The notes beneath the pieces were generated by a model. That model searched no databases, was not told where the DNA came from, and saw only the letters and a list, made by a program, of their open reading frames with translations. The translations under genes were made by a program, and so were the position numbers. Below, piece after piece: positions 51,523-60,263 of a stretch of DNA of 64,000 bases (the first letter of the stretch is position 1; each line of letters begins with the position of its first letter). The stretch spans positions 496,001 through 560,000 of the forward strand of contig NZ_AP023177.1 in assembly GCF_013426895.1 (NCBI RefSeq). The letters are read 5' to 3'. The DNA comes from Paraburkholderia largidicola (GTDB lineage Bacteria > Pseudomonadota > Gammaproteobacteria > Burkholderiales > Burkholderiaceae).

Positions 51523-52499
51523 GAGCGTCCCCCCGCGTCCCGGCTTTTTGCAGCCGACACGAAGTGCGTGTAGAGCGAGTCGAGCACACGCCCCATTTCG
51601 TCGAGCAGTTGATCGTCGTCAGTTGCGCGTTCCCTTGCACCGGCCATCACTGCTTCGAAGCCGATCGCCTCTGGCACAGGAGCGCCGCCGACATCGAGCG
51701 CGTGGACCATTTCGCCCAGTCGAAGCAACGCGGGATCCTTGTCAAGGCCGAAGCTCGCGACCAGCACCTCGAACGTCACGCGTTCACCGACGTGCGTGAA
51801 GGCCGCACCGTCAAAATCGAAGCCGAGCGCGTTGGCCGGGCACGCGCCGGGTGATGTGAGCCAGATGAAGCGCGCATCGCGATCGATGAAGCGCCGGATC
51901 AGCCAAGCGCTCGCGACACGATCGACCCACATGTGCTTGCGGGTCGCCCACGTGCGCCCTTGATAGTCACCGACCGACAGGCTGCGGATGGGCCGTTCAG
52001 CGGAATGAGGCTCGCCCGGTGACAGGACCGTGTCGACCAGCCCGATGAAGTCCTGCCATGCGGCCTCGGCGCGCGTCGCGGCGTCGCCCGGAAAGTAGTC
52101 GATCGCAACGACGCTCTCATAGTCCTTGCGCAGCTTCCTGAGAAGCTTTGTCAGTTCGGCGGCTGACTGGCCCGACACCGTCTTTCGCGCTTCCTTCAAC
52201 GTGCGCATGAACTCCGCGTGATCGTCGCTGCGGTCGAAAAGCGTCCGGAATTCCTCGTCCTGCGCGGCGTCGATGCTCGGCGCACGAAGCAGATGTGCGG
52301 TGCCGCCGCTGTCCGCGATTGCGCCCGCCAGTTCGCGCAGCATCTGCTCGCGTTCTTCGGTGTGAGGTAGCAGGTAGATGCCGTCGCGGAGGACGGCGCA
52401 TCCCTTCGCTTTCAGCGTTCGCCAGAAGCGCATGCGCGCGGTCGCATTTTCGGTCGGCAGGGTCAGCACAAGCAGCGACCAGATCGTTAGCGTATTCAT
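51519..52499 (-). CDS. chrB: ChrB chromate resistance regulator
   Basis: A 326-residue ChrB protein, the chromate-sensing regulator of chr operons. The N-terminal part (ARMRFWRTLKAKGCAVLRDG, IYLLPHTEE) and the C-terminal part (TRKHMWVDRVASAWLIRRFI, ARFIWL) match the family. The ATG at 52499 has no clear ribosome site and is followed upstream by two inverted repeats at 52499-52534, likely its own operators. Confidence 0.92.
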   Translation of the reverse strand: MNTLTIWSLLVLTLPTENATARMRFWRTLKAKGCAVLRDGIYLLPHTEEREQMLRELAGAIADSGGTAHLLRAPSIDAAQDEEFRTLFDRSDDHAEFMRTLKEARKTVSGQSAAELTKLLRKLRKDYESVVAIDYFPGDAATRAEAAWQDFIGLVDTVLSPGEPHSAERPIRSLSVGDYQGRTWATRKHMWVDRVASAWLIRRFIDRDARFIWLTSPGACPANALGFDFDGAAFTHVGERVTFEVLVASFGLDKDPALLRLGEMVHALDVGGAPVPEAIGFEAVMAGARERATDDDQLLDEMGRVLDSLYTHFVSAAKSRDAGGRS

Positions 52500-52534
52500 G
52501 TAGCGTAAACTACACCAATGTAGCTGAATCTACA
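52499..52534 (-). promoter_or_regulatory. Twin inverted repeats at the chrB promoter
   Basis: TGTAG-CGTAAA-CTACA (52499-52514) and TGTAG-CTGAAT-CTACA (52519-52534) share arms and 6-base spacers; their starts are 20 bases apart (about two helical turns). The first repeat overlaps the A of the chrB start codon. They are probably ChrB operators over the chrB promoter. Confidence 0.7.
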
Positions 52535-52585
52535 ATTTGTGATTTGGTTTTGCGGTTCGGCGGTAGTTCGAAGGAGGCGTGGTAG

Positions 52586-52604
52586 GATACCCCCCCACCC
52601 TATA
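52586..52604 (+). promoter_or_regulatory. G/C-tract operator for the RcnR-type repressor
   Basis: TACCCCCCCACCCTA (52588-52602), a 7-C tract inside flanking TA elements, resembles the TAC-G/C-tract-GTA operators of RcnR/CsoR repressors, and lies 15 bases before the dmeR GTG (52617). Confidence 0.6.
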
Positions 52605-52616
52605 GCGGAGTTTCCC

Positions 52617-52895
52617 GTGAGCCATACCATTCGCGACAAGCAGAAGCTGCTCAATCGCGTGCGCCGCATCAAGGGGCAGGTCGAAGCCATCGAGCGCGCA
52701 CTTGTGGACGAGCGCGGCTGCAATGACGTGCTGCAACTCATCACGAGTTGCCGCGGCGCGATGAATGGCTTGCTGGCCGTCGTGCTGGAAGACCATATAC
52801 GCACGCATCTGGTCGATGCCGAACACGAGCATGCTCACGATGAATGGAGTGCGACCGAGCAACTGATCGAAGTAGTCCACAGCTACTTCAAGTGA
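52617..52895 (+). CDS. dmeR: RcnR/DmeR-type metal-sensing repressor
   Basis: A 92-residue copper/nickel/cobalt-type repressor of the CsoR/RcnR family. The start is the GTG at 52617, 8 bases after GGAG; the N-terminus SHTIRDKQKL equals that of E. coli RcnR, with His3 and the Cys in RGCNDVLQLI as metal ligands. GAMNGLLAVVLEDHI follows. The pair with the downstream cation-diffusion gene matches dmeRF (cobalt/nickel resistance). Confidence 0.88.
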   Translation: MSHTIRDKQKLLNRVRRIKGQVEAIERALVDERGCNDVLQLITSCRGAMNGLLAVVLEDHIRTHLVDAEHEHAHDEWSATEQLIEVVHSYFK

Positions 52896-52922
52896 TACCG
52901 AATCTGTAAAGCGGAAGTTGAA

Positions 52923-54212
52923 ATGAGTGACTGGAAAGATGTCGCGTTTGGCGCGGAGCATGAACACGTGTTCCTCGGCTCCGAACACGAACAGAACGAA
53001 CGCAAAACGTGGGCAGTTATCGTACTGTGCGGCGTGATGATGGTGGCTGAGATTGTCGGCGGCAGCCTCTATGGCTCGCTTGCCCTTGTGGCCGACGGAC
53101 TGCACATGTCGACGCACGCGGGTGCGATGCTGATTGCGGCGCTCGCCTACACCTATGCCCGAAAACATACGAGAGATTCGCGCTTTGTGTTCGGCACCGG
53201 TAAGCTGGGCGACCTTGCGGGCTTCACCAGCGCCATCGTGCTGGTCATGATTGCACTGTTGATCGGTTACGAGGCCGTATCGCGATTCCTCGCGCCTGTG
53301 CCCATCGACTTTGGTCAGGCGATTCCTGTCGCCGTGCTTGGACTGGTGGTCAATCTCGCGAGTGTCTGGCTGTTGAGCGGCAATCACCACGGCCACAGTC
53401 ATGGTCACGGACATAGCCATGATGATGATCACGGTCATGAAGACGAACACGGTCACGAGGACGAGGTGCATCGCATCTCTGACCGCGCTGGCGAATTTGC
53501 CCTGTCAGTCTTCGAGGACGGTGTTCCGCCGGTCTTCCGCATCACACCCGAAACGGCTTACTCGAAAGTGGATGCCGATGCTGTTTCGATCACGACAGTT
53601 CGCTCCGACGGCACGCGCCAGATCTTCAGGTTTGCCGATCGCGATGACTATCTGGAGTCGGTGGACGAGATACCCGAGCCGCACGCATTCGTTGCAGTAG
53701 TCTGCCTGCCCAACGGAGAACATCAGATCGAATTCGAGGAACACAATCACGACGACGCGAATGCAAAATCTGCCGCAACTCGTGACCACAACATCCGCTC
53801 GGCCTACGTTCACGTCATTGCCGACGCCGCGGTTTCTGTTTTGGCGATTATCGGCCTCCTGCTGGCTCGCGCGTTTGGCTGGGTCTGGATGGACCCGCTC
53901 GCAGGGGTAATCGGCGCACTGGTGATTGCGAACTGGTCGTGGAGATTAATGCGCGATACAGGCGGCATTCTGCTCGACATGAATCTCGATAAGCGCATGG
54001 TCGAAAACGTCCGTCATGTCATTGAAGACAACGGCGACACCGTGCTCGACCTCCATGTCTGGCGTGTCGGTCCCGGGCACATGAGCGCGATCGTATCAGT
54101 GGCTACCCGTGAAACGCGACGCGACTCGCGCTTCTACCACGCGGCTTTCAAGCGTTTCAAGGATCTGTCACATGTGACGGTCGAAGTGAACCCGGCGCCA
54201 TCCGGAGCTTGA
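52923..54212 (+). CDS. dmeF: DmeF-type CDF cation efflux transporter
   Basis: A 429-residue CDF exporter of divalent metals (Co, Ni). It has six membrane segments. HMSTHAGAMLIAAL includes the TM2-site His, where many CDF proteins have Asp. There is a His-rich loop at about 158-182, then an unusually large loop or cytoplasmic insert (residues 183-280), and HVIADAAVSVLAIIGLLLAR (TM5). It starts 27 bases after dmeR and should be repressed by it. Confidence 0.92.
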   Translation: MSDWKDVAFGAEHEHVFLGSEHEQNERKTWAVIVLCGVMMVAEIVGGSLYGSLALVADGLHMSTHAGAMLIAALAYTYARKHTRDSRFVFGTGKLGDLAGFTSAIVLVMIALLIGYEAVSRFLAPVPIDFGQAIPVAVLGLVVNLASVWLLSGNHHGHSHGHGHSHDDDHGHEDEHGHEDEVHRISDRAGEFALSVFEDGVPPVFRITPETAYSKVDADAVSITTVRSDGTRQIFRFADRDDYLESVDEIPEPHAFVAVVCLPNGEHQIEFEEHNHDDANAKSAATRDHNIRSAYVHVIADAAVSVLAIIGLLLARAFGWVWMDPLAGVIGALVIANWSWRLMRDTGGILLDMNLDKRMVENVRHVIEDNGDTVLDLHVWRVGPGHMSAIVSVATRETRRDSRFYHAAFKRFKDLSHVTVEVNPAPSGA

Positions 54213-54215
54213 CCG

Positions 54216-54416
54216 ATGACAGTCAAATCGCCTTGTATTGATGTGTGTGCGATCGATGGCAAGACCGGATTCTGCACCGGCTGCTTTCGGACGCGAGAGG
54301 AAATCCGGGACTGGAAGAAAATGACCGACCATCGGCGTCATGAGATTCTCAACGAGAAGTCCCGGCGACGGGCTAAAGTAAAACGCGAGCCGCAGATTGC
54401 AAAGTTGAAAAGCTGA
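54216..54416 (+). CDS. DUF1289 small Cys-rich protein
   Basis: A 66-residue protein with CIDVC and CTGCF (C-x3-C and C-x2-C) and the EEIRDWKKMTDHRRHEIL block, typical of DUF1289. It begins 3 bases after the dmeF stop and may bind a metal or cluster. Confidence 0.88.
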   Translation: MTVKSPCIDVCAIDGKTGFCTGCFRTREEIRDWKKMTDHRRHEILNEKSRRRAKVKREPQIAKLKS

Positions 54417-54890
54417 AGAAGTAGGCCCGTTGTCCGCCGCCGCGCCGGACGTCGGACGTACAGCATATTGCAGCCGTTCACCGGGACGGCGAAAGGCAGC
54501 AATGGGTCGACACGAGGCTTTCAAGGTCAAGGCCCGCGCGAAACTCCATGCGTTGAAAATGCGGACGACCGTCCGTCCGATGTCACGTTCGCGCCTTGAC
54601 GAGCCTTGTTTAAAATCACGTGGCAGTGACGCCGAATCATCGATTGACGGCAGCCGACGTCTATCGCCGTGAACGCATGGATGAAGTTCATTGGCTTTGG
54701 CTCGGCCGTGGCCGATTGTGGCAGACCGATTCGCAGTTTTGTGCCAAGTGACGACGTGTCCATGCATGCCACTTAACCAATATTTACCCTTTTCGAACAC
54801 GCCTGCACTATATTAATTGCAGCCCGTTGGGCAAGAGTTCGAGCGCGCAAGCGGTCTTCAGCGCGCACAATTGGCTTGAAGGAGTTGTGC
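54417..54890. other. 474-bp region without a supported gene
   Basis: Reading frames here lack ribosome sites and normal composition. The last 150 bases are AT-richer (TATATTAATTGC near 54810) and probably hold the promoter of the dienelactone hydrolase gene. Confidence 0.5.
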
Positions 54891-55709
54891 ATGAATACGC
54901 GCGATGTCAGTGTCGATGATCCCTTGGAGGATTTCTCAACTTGGCAGTTCGAGTTTGGGGGCGAAAGTAAGAAAGTGTATCTGGCTGGTGCAGGACCTGC
55001 GGTTATCGTGATGCCGGAAGTGCCGGGCATTAGTCCCCCTGTCGCCCGTTTTGCCCGTTGGGTCAGGGATGCTGGGTTCCGCGTATATATGCCCTCATTG
55101 TTCGGCCGCGATGGGGCAGTGGTTGACGCTGAAGAAGGGGCAGCGGTGCTGCAACGCCTCTGCATTAGTGCCGAGTTCAGCGCTATGCAATCCGGGCGCT
55201 CAAGCAAGGTGACGCATTGGGTACGCGCGTTGGCCAGACACGCGCACGCAGAATGCGGCGGCCCGGGCGTTGGTGCGGTCGGCATGTGCTTCACGGGAAA
55301 TTTTGCCTTGACGATGATGCTTGACTCAGCGCTGATTGCGCCCGTGTTGGCGCAGCCGGCCTTGCCGCTCAACGACCCAGGTGGTTTGGAAATTTCGCCT
55401 GAAGAATTGAGCCAGGTGCGTTCCAGACTGGATCGGGAAGGCCTGAAAGTAGTTGGGCTGCGCTTCCGTGACGACCCGCTGTGTACTGCTGCCAGGTTTA
55501 CTGCCTACCAGAACGCATTGGGCGAGCATTTTGAAGGCATCGTGGTGCCGGACGAGGTGGCGAATAAGGATGTCGCGCCGTTCGTGGCCAAGTATGTGCC
55601 ATCGCCTCATAGCGTACTCACGCAGAATTTGATTGACAAAGAAGGCGAGCCGACCCTCAAAGTCCGCGATCAGGTGCTTGAGTTTTTGAAACAGCGCCTT
55701 CAGGCGTGA
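54891..55709 (+). CDS. Dienelactone hydrolase family protein
   Basis: A 272-residue alpha/beta hydrolase; ATG at 54891, 7 bases after AAGGAG. Nucleophile elbow GMCFTGN (Cys), acid in FRDDPLCT, His in SPHSVLT, so the dienelactone-type C-D-H triad is complete. It would act on a lactone or short-chain ester; the native substrate is unknown. Confidence 0.87.
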   Translation: MNTRDVSVDDPLEDFSTWQFEFGGESKKVYLAGAGPAVIVMPEVPGISPPVARFARWVRDAGFRVYMPSLFGRDGAVVDAEEGAAVLQRLCISAEFSAMQSGRSSKVTHWVRALARHAHAECGGPGVGAVGMCFTGNFALTMMLDSALIAPVLAQPALPLNDPGGLEISPEELSQVRSRLDREGLKVVGLRFRDDPLCTAARFTAYQNALGEHFEGIVVPDEVANKDVAPFVAKYVPSPHSVLTQNLIDKEGEPTLKVRDQVLEFLKQRLQA

Positions 55710-55837
55710 CCCCATATGTGGGCAATGCGCACAGTGCGCTTGCCGAGCATATGGCGCGCGGGATTTCGCAGGCCAACGGGGATTTGGCCGGTCAACCGCT
55801 GATCGACGCAGAAATCGTCGGTCGTTCGGCGGCGTAA
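55706..55837 (+). pseudogene. Coding-like remnant after the hydrolase
   Basis: A 43-residue frame from GTG (55706), overlapping the hydrolase stop by 4 bases: PYVGNAHSALAEHMARGISQ and so on, ending AEIVGRSAA. Composition is protein-like. Because of the overlap it could instead be a small coupled gene. Family not recognised. Confidence 0.35.
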
Positions 55838-56140
55838 ATGGCGAACTCGCCTCTTGACGCGAATGCGCTTTTTCACACCGTCACGGCGACGAAATACCGT
55901 TTGTCGGGAGGGTGATGAGGCATCGCCTCAAGTGATTTCGGATGTAGACGCAATCATGATCGGGAGTTCGGGACGACCGATGGGTCAGTTCTCGCTGCAG
56001 TCGGACGAGTACCTGCGGCCAGTTGCGGCCGTGCGCCCATCACACAAAGCTGTCACTCAAACGGCAGGTCTACGTCCGAAACCTGCCCGATATCCGGGAC
56101 GGACATCCCGGCCTTTGGCGACAAAGGGGCAGTCTGTGTT
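55838..56140. other. 303-bp region, no gene supported
   Basis: One plus-strand stretch (VISDVDAIMIGSSGRPMGQF) looks mildly protein-like but has no start or stop context. No repeat or terminator seen. Possibly remnant of a decayed gene. Confidence 0.4.
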
Positions 56141-56764
56141 CTATGTCAGCCCCGCGCTCTGCGGCGAACTGTCAGCATCCTTTTTCAGCTCTGCGCCCCG
56201 TGGCAGTGATACTGAAAAGGTCGTCTCCGTTTCGCTGGACCGCGTTTCGATAGCCCCGCGATGGGCCTTGGCGATCTCGCTTGCGATATACAACCCCAGT
56301 CCGAGATTACCGATCCGCTCATCTTCACCCTGACGATCCGGTCCGCGCGTCAGGGGATTGAAGATGCTGGCCAGCGTCGTGGTTCCGATCCCCGCCCCGC
56401 GATTGCTGACATTAATGTGGACATGCGTGAGGTCGCCAGTCACCGTTACCCGCACAGGCGCGTCCTGTGCACCATATTTGATCGCATTGAGAACGAGATT
56501 GCCGAGCAATTGCTGCAGACGCGGACCATCCCAATCTCCCTGCGAGTCGCCACTGATCTCCAGGTCAATCTGCCTGTCGGGATGAATGGCGCGTAACTCA
56601 TCCACCTCATCAGCAAGCACAGCCGCCAGATCGATATTCGTCGGCACGACGTTGATGCCAAGGCCCAGTCGGGTCCGGTTAAATTCGGTGAGGTCGTTGA
56701 GTAACGACTGCATCCGGGCTCCGCTACGTATCAGGCGGCCTGCGGCCTTTGATCTCGCGGCTGA
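56141..56764 (-). pseudogene. Histidine kinase C-terminal remnant (HATPase domain)
   Basis: About 205 residues align with a sensor kinase: GARMQSLLNDLTEFNRTRLG (end of the HisKA domain), N box QQLLGNLVLNAIKYG, G1-like SNRGAGI and GLGLYIASEIAKAHRG. The HDLRNP-type phospho-acceptor region and all sensor domains are missing; upstream sequence in frame is Ser/Cys-rich and not protein-like. It cannot be a working kinase as it stands. Confidence 0.7.
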
Positions 56765-57230
56765 CAGCATCAGTAAGCTGTCCGACGCTGATTTCCCTGC
56801 CTGGTTGGGCTGGCAAAAGGTGGAAGAGTCGGACGGCGTGTTCGCCGACGACGGTGTCTGCGATATACCAAGCCTGCGCACTTTGCCTGGCTCCGCAGTC
56901 AAGGCCGACGACACCGGTGACGCAGCGAAGCAGGACTTCGCGGCTTTCGTCGCAGCGCCCGAGAATGCATCACTGCGCGAACGGCTGCAACATCTTGTAT
57001 GCCGCTTCCCTACGGAATCGGACGGTGCTAACAACGAACAACGCTAAGCGCCTGAAGCAGAAGGACGGGCTTGGCCCCGGCGTCGATGGACCGTTCTATG
57101 GCAAGGATGACGATTGCAACCGTCAACTCGCGTTTTTCCGTCAACTTCAATTCTTATCGCAAACTTCCGATTGGGCCAGCACCGGACAGCGGCGGCTTTT
57201 ACTGGGTGTCGAAGTCTCACGATCACGCAT
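56765..57230. other. 466-bp region, no gene supported
   Basis: No frame here has convincing coding character apart from short stretches (for example ATVNSRFSVNFNSYRKLPIG near 57110, in a different frame from the small gene at 57231). Possibly decayed sequence. Confidence 0.4.
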
Positions 57231-57374
57231 ATGACATTAACAGCGTCTGCGATTGCGGCATCACGGATGCAAACCATTGGGCGCGTATCGGTGCTCGTCA
57301 ACGGCGGCGGATTCGGCTTCTTCGAGCGCCAGGGCTATGCACGCTACATCGCACGTTTTCTGGGCGACGTTTGA
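57231..57374 (+). CDS. Small unknown protein
   Basis: A 47-codon frame with ATG at 57231 (LTASAIAASRMQTIGRVSVL, then NGGGFGFFERQGYARYIARF, ending LGDV). No clear ribosome site. It lies directly upstream of an intrinsic terminator, which supports transcription in this direction. Possibly the tail of a decayed gene. Confidence 0.35.
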   Translation: MTLTASAIAASRMQTIGRVSVLVNGGGFGFFERQGYARYIARFLGDV

Positions 57375-57406
57375 CGCCTCGTTTGAGGCAGCATTAACAG
57401 CAAAAT

Positions 57407-57435
57407 CGGCGAGCCCAGAAGGCCTCGCCGTTTTT
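57407..57435. terminator. Bidirectional intrinsic terminator
   Basis: CGGCGAG (57407-57413) and CTCGCCG (57424-57430), then TTTTT on the plus strand and ATTTTG on the minus strand. It can end the minus-strand molybdenum-enzyme run (stop at 57490) as well as the small plus-strand frame. Confidence 0.8.
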
Positions 57436-57489
57436 CGCTGTGAGGAGTTGTACGACACGCATCGATCACGTGACCCATCGCGGAAAGCA

Positions 57490-59754
57490 CTACACGTCGA
57501 TCAACTCCCGCAATCTGTCACCCGCCAGCGGCATGTCGCGCAATCGCTTGCCAGTTGCGTCGAACAACGCGTTGGCGAGCGCGCCAGCCGTCGGTCCCAT
57601 CGACGCTTCTGCCGCGCCAAGGAATGGCGCACCCGGCCGGTCGATCAAATGCACGTTGATGCTGCGCGGCGCCGCTGAGTAGCGCAGGATCGGATAAGTG
57701 CCCCAGTCGAAGCTGCGAATTCGTGATGTGTCGAACTTGAGTTCCTCATAGAGCGTCCAGCTGGCCGCCTGCACTACGCCGCCTTCGATCTGATTGCGAA
57801 TCCCGTTCGGATTGACGATCTGCCCAGAATCCACCGCGACTTCCGCGTGCTCAAGCACCACCTGGCCGGTCTCGGGCACGACGGATATCTCGATGGCCAT
57901 GGCCACATACGCCATCAGATTCTTGTACTTGCCGAACGCAAATCCGACGCCGCGATTGCGCTTGCGCGCCTGTCCCGGCCAGCCGAATTTTCGCGCGGCT
58001 AGCTGGATGACATCACGCGCACGCGGGTCCTGCATATGCTTGAGCCGGAACGCAACCGGGTCGGCACCCGCGGCCGCTGCCAGTTCATCCATGATGGCCT
58101 CGATCGAGAACACGTTCATATGCGCGCCGAGAGAGCGCATTGCCGAGGTATGCAATGGCATCGTCGGCGAAAAATTGTTCATGATGTGCATGTTCGGAAT
58201 CGAGTACAGCGGAATCGCGTTGCGGTCACCGCCGCCTTCCGGCTGCACCATCGGTACCGAGGGCGCGGGCACGAACGGCTTCTCCAGCATCCGGGCAGGA
58301 ATCAGCCGCCCGGCGTTGACAATCCGCTCGTTGTGCGAACTGCTCCACAGCGCGTAGTTCCAGTCCACGATCGTGCCACTTGCGTCGAGCGAAGCACTGA
58401 CTTCCGTGACCATCGCTGGCGTGTAGTGATCCCACGTATGCTCTGTCTCGCGCATCCATTGCACACGCACGGGCGCGCCTTCCATTTCGTGGGCGATCAG
58501 CGTGGCATGGGCGGCAACGTCGTCCGCGCCGTTGTGGCCGTAGCAGCCGGAGCCTTCGACGTGAATGCAGCGGATCTTGTCCTTAGGCATCGACATCATT
58601 TCGGCGAGCCCGTCGCGCAGCGGATACACGCCTTGCGAATGCGTCCAGACGGTCATTTCACCGTCCTTGTACAGCGCGACGGCGGCGGATGGGCCGATCG
58701 AGCCATGCATCATGTAGCGCTTCGTGTATTTCGCGCTCAACGTCTTCACCGCCGCACCAGCGGGCTGATGCGTGTTCGATATCTCGATGTGCTGGGTGGA
58801 TATCTGCTTGAGGTCGCGGTGTACGGTGGCGGGATCGGGCAGTGCGCGGCCAGCCGTCCACTTGCAGCCCGCCGACAACGCCCGATGCGCCTGCACCGCC
58901 TGCCATTCACCCTTGGCGACCACGGCAAGCACGCTGCCGTTGCGGACCACCTTGACCACACCCGGCATTTTCAGCACGTCGGCCGCATTGGTGTCGAGCA
59001 GCCTCGCCTCGTAGACGGGGGGCATCACGACACGCGCGTGCAGCATGCCCGGCATCATCATGTCCTGAACATAGCTCGCGCCGCCCGTCACCTTGGCGGG
59101 AATATCGACGCGCGGCAACGAGGTGCCGATCATGTCGAAGCTTGCTGGGTTTTTCAGCGGAGAAGTCGGCGTGGCGACGCGATGCAGATCGACGAGCCCG
59201 ACTGCTTCGCCATATGTCATGCTGCGGCCGTCCGGCGCCTTGATGACCGCGTCGTGCGCGACCAACTGCTTGCTGTCGATACCGAAGTGCTTCGCGGCCG
59301 CGTCGACCAGCAGGCCGCGCACCTGGGCGGCTGCATTGAGCAGCGCGCTGCCGCTATCGGCCATCGTGTGGCTGCCGGCCGTGAGCCCTTCATCGGGCGA
59401 CGCGCCGGTGTCGGCCATCAGGAATGTGATGAGCGAAGGCGCCATGTCCAGTTCTTCCGCCGCGACTTGCAGCAGCGCGGTACGCACACCCGTGCCGAGT
59501 TCGACCTTGCCCGTGTAGACGGTCACTTTGCCCGCCGCATCGATCTTGATCCAGGCGTCGAGATACGGATTGGTTTTCAGGCTGCCCGCGAGCGCTTGAG
59601 TTGCCTTGCCGATGTGGACGGCGGCGCCTTCATCGGCGATCACTTCCTGCGCCATCGCGCTGACGCCGGGGAACATGCTGAAGCTCACGACCAGCGCGCC
59701 GGACAGCATGAAGCGGCGGCGTCCTTCGTTGATGTTGTCGTCCGCGTCACTCAT
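57490..59754 (-). CDS. iorB: Molybdenum hydroxylase large subunit (IorB/xanthine dehydrogenase family)
   Basis: A 754-residue molybdopterin-binding subunit. A twin-arginine signal (RRRFMLSGALVVSFSMF) suggests export of the complex. Blocks: LGTGVRTALLQVAAEELDM, FRLKHMQDPRARDVIQLAAR and GAAEASMGPTAGALANALFD at the C-terminus. In related proteins it binds Mo-bis(cytosine dinucleotide)-type cofactor and oxidises aldehydes or N-heterocycles such as isoquinoline. It overlaps the Fe-S subunit gene by 4 bases. Confidence 0.9.
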   Translation of the reverse strand: MSDADDNINEGRRRFMLSGALVVSFSMFPGVSAMAQEVIADEGAAVHIGKATQALAGSLKTNPYLDAWIKIDAAGKVTVYTGKVELGTGVRTALLQVAAEELDMAPSLITFLMADTGASPDEGLTAGSHTMADSGSALLNAAAQVRGLLVDAAAKHFGIDSKQLVAHDAVIKAPDGRSMTYGEAVGLVDLHRVATPTSPLKNPASFDMIGTSLPRVDIPAKVTGGASYVQDMMMPGMLHARVVMPPVYEARLLDTNAADVLKMPGVVKVVRNGSVLAVVAKGEWQAVQAHRALSAGCKWTAGRALPDPATVHRDLKQISTQHIEISNTHQPAGAAVKTLSAKYTKRYMMHGSIGPSAAVALYKDGEMTVWTHSQGVYPLRDGLAEMMSMPKDKIRCIHVEGSGCYGHNGADDVAAHATLIAHEMEGAPVRVQWMRETEHTWDHYTPAMVTEVSASLDASGTIVDWNYALWSSSHNERIVNAGRLIPARMLEKPFVPAPSVPMVQPEGGGDRNAIPLYSIPNMHIMNNFSPTMPLHTSAMRSLGAHMNVFSIEAIMDELAAAAGADPVAFRLKHMQDPRARDVIQLAARKFGWPGQARKRNRGVGFAFGKYKNLMAYVAMAIEISVVPETGQVVLEHAEVAVDSGQIVNPNGIRNQIEGGVVQAASWTLYEELKFDTSRIRSFDWGTYPILRYSAAPRSINVHLIDRPGAPFLGAAEASMGPTAGALANALFDATGKRLRDMPLAGDRLRELIDV

Positions 59755-60263
59755 TGCGCGCCTCCGAGGCTCGCCATCTCCATGGGTTCATTCGAGAGGG
59801 TGTCGCCAGCCGGCAGGTGCGCGACTTCACGAATCGCGGCGAGAATGCGCAGATGAGTGCCGCAACGGCAGAGGTTCGGTTCCATATGTTCGAGTACTTC
59901 GCGCTCCGTCGGCCGCGGGTTGCGGTCGAGCAGAGCCTGGGCGCGCATGATCATGCCGGCGATGCAGTAACCACACTGCGCCGCCTGGTGATCGATAAAC
60001 GACTTCTGCAACGGGCTGGGATGCTCGACCGTGCCGAGGCCTTCGACCGTGCGCACCGCGCGTTTGCCGATCGACGACACGGGAATCAGGCACGAGAAGA
60101 CGGCCTTGTCGCCCACGATCACCGTGCAGGCGCCGCATTGTCCGAGTCCACAGCCGAACTTCGCGCCATGTAGATGCAGGTCGTTACGCAGCGCATACAG
60201 CAGGGGAGTCGACGGATCGATATCGAGGTCGTGCTGCACGCCGTTGACGGTAAGAGTGATCAT
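59751..60263 (-). CDS. iorA: 2Fe-2S subunit of the molybdenum hydroxylase (IorA-like)
   Basis: A 170-residue electron-transfer subunit. The ATG at 60263 overlaps the upstream stop. Cluster I ligands: FGCGLGQCGACTVIVG and C in VFSCLIPV; cluster II: CGYCIAGM and LCRCGTHLRI. No signal peptide, so it probably travels with the Tat-targeted large subunit. Confidence 0.93.
   Translation of the reverse strand: MITLTVNGVQHDLDIDPSTPLLYALRNDLHLHGAKFGCGLGQCGACTVIVGDKAVFSCLIPVSSIGKRAVRTVEGLGTVEHPSPLQKSFIDHQAAQCGYCIAGMIMRAQALLDRNPRPTEREVLEHMEPNLCRCGTHLRILAAIREVAHLPAGDTLSNEPMEMASLGGAQ

Noticed and set aside
58036..59856. Long plus-strand open frame (606 codons) opposite iorB
   Set aside because: Arg/His/Gly-rich and antisense to a clear molybdenum hydroxylase gene; a GC-rich shadow.
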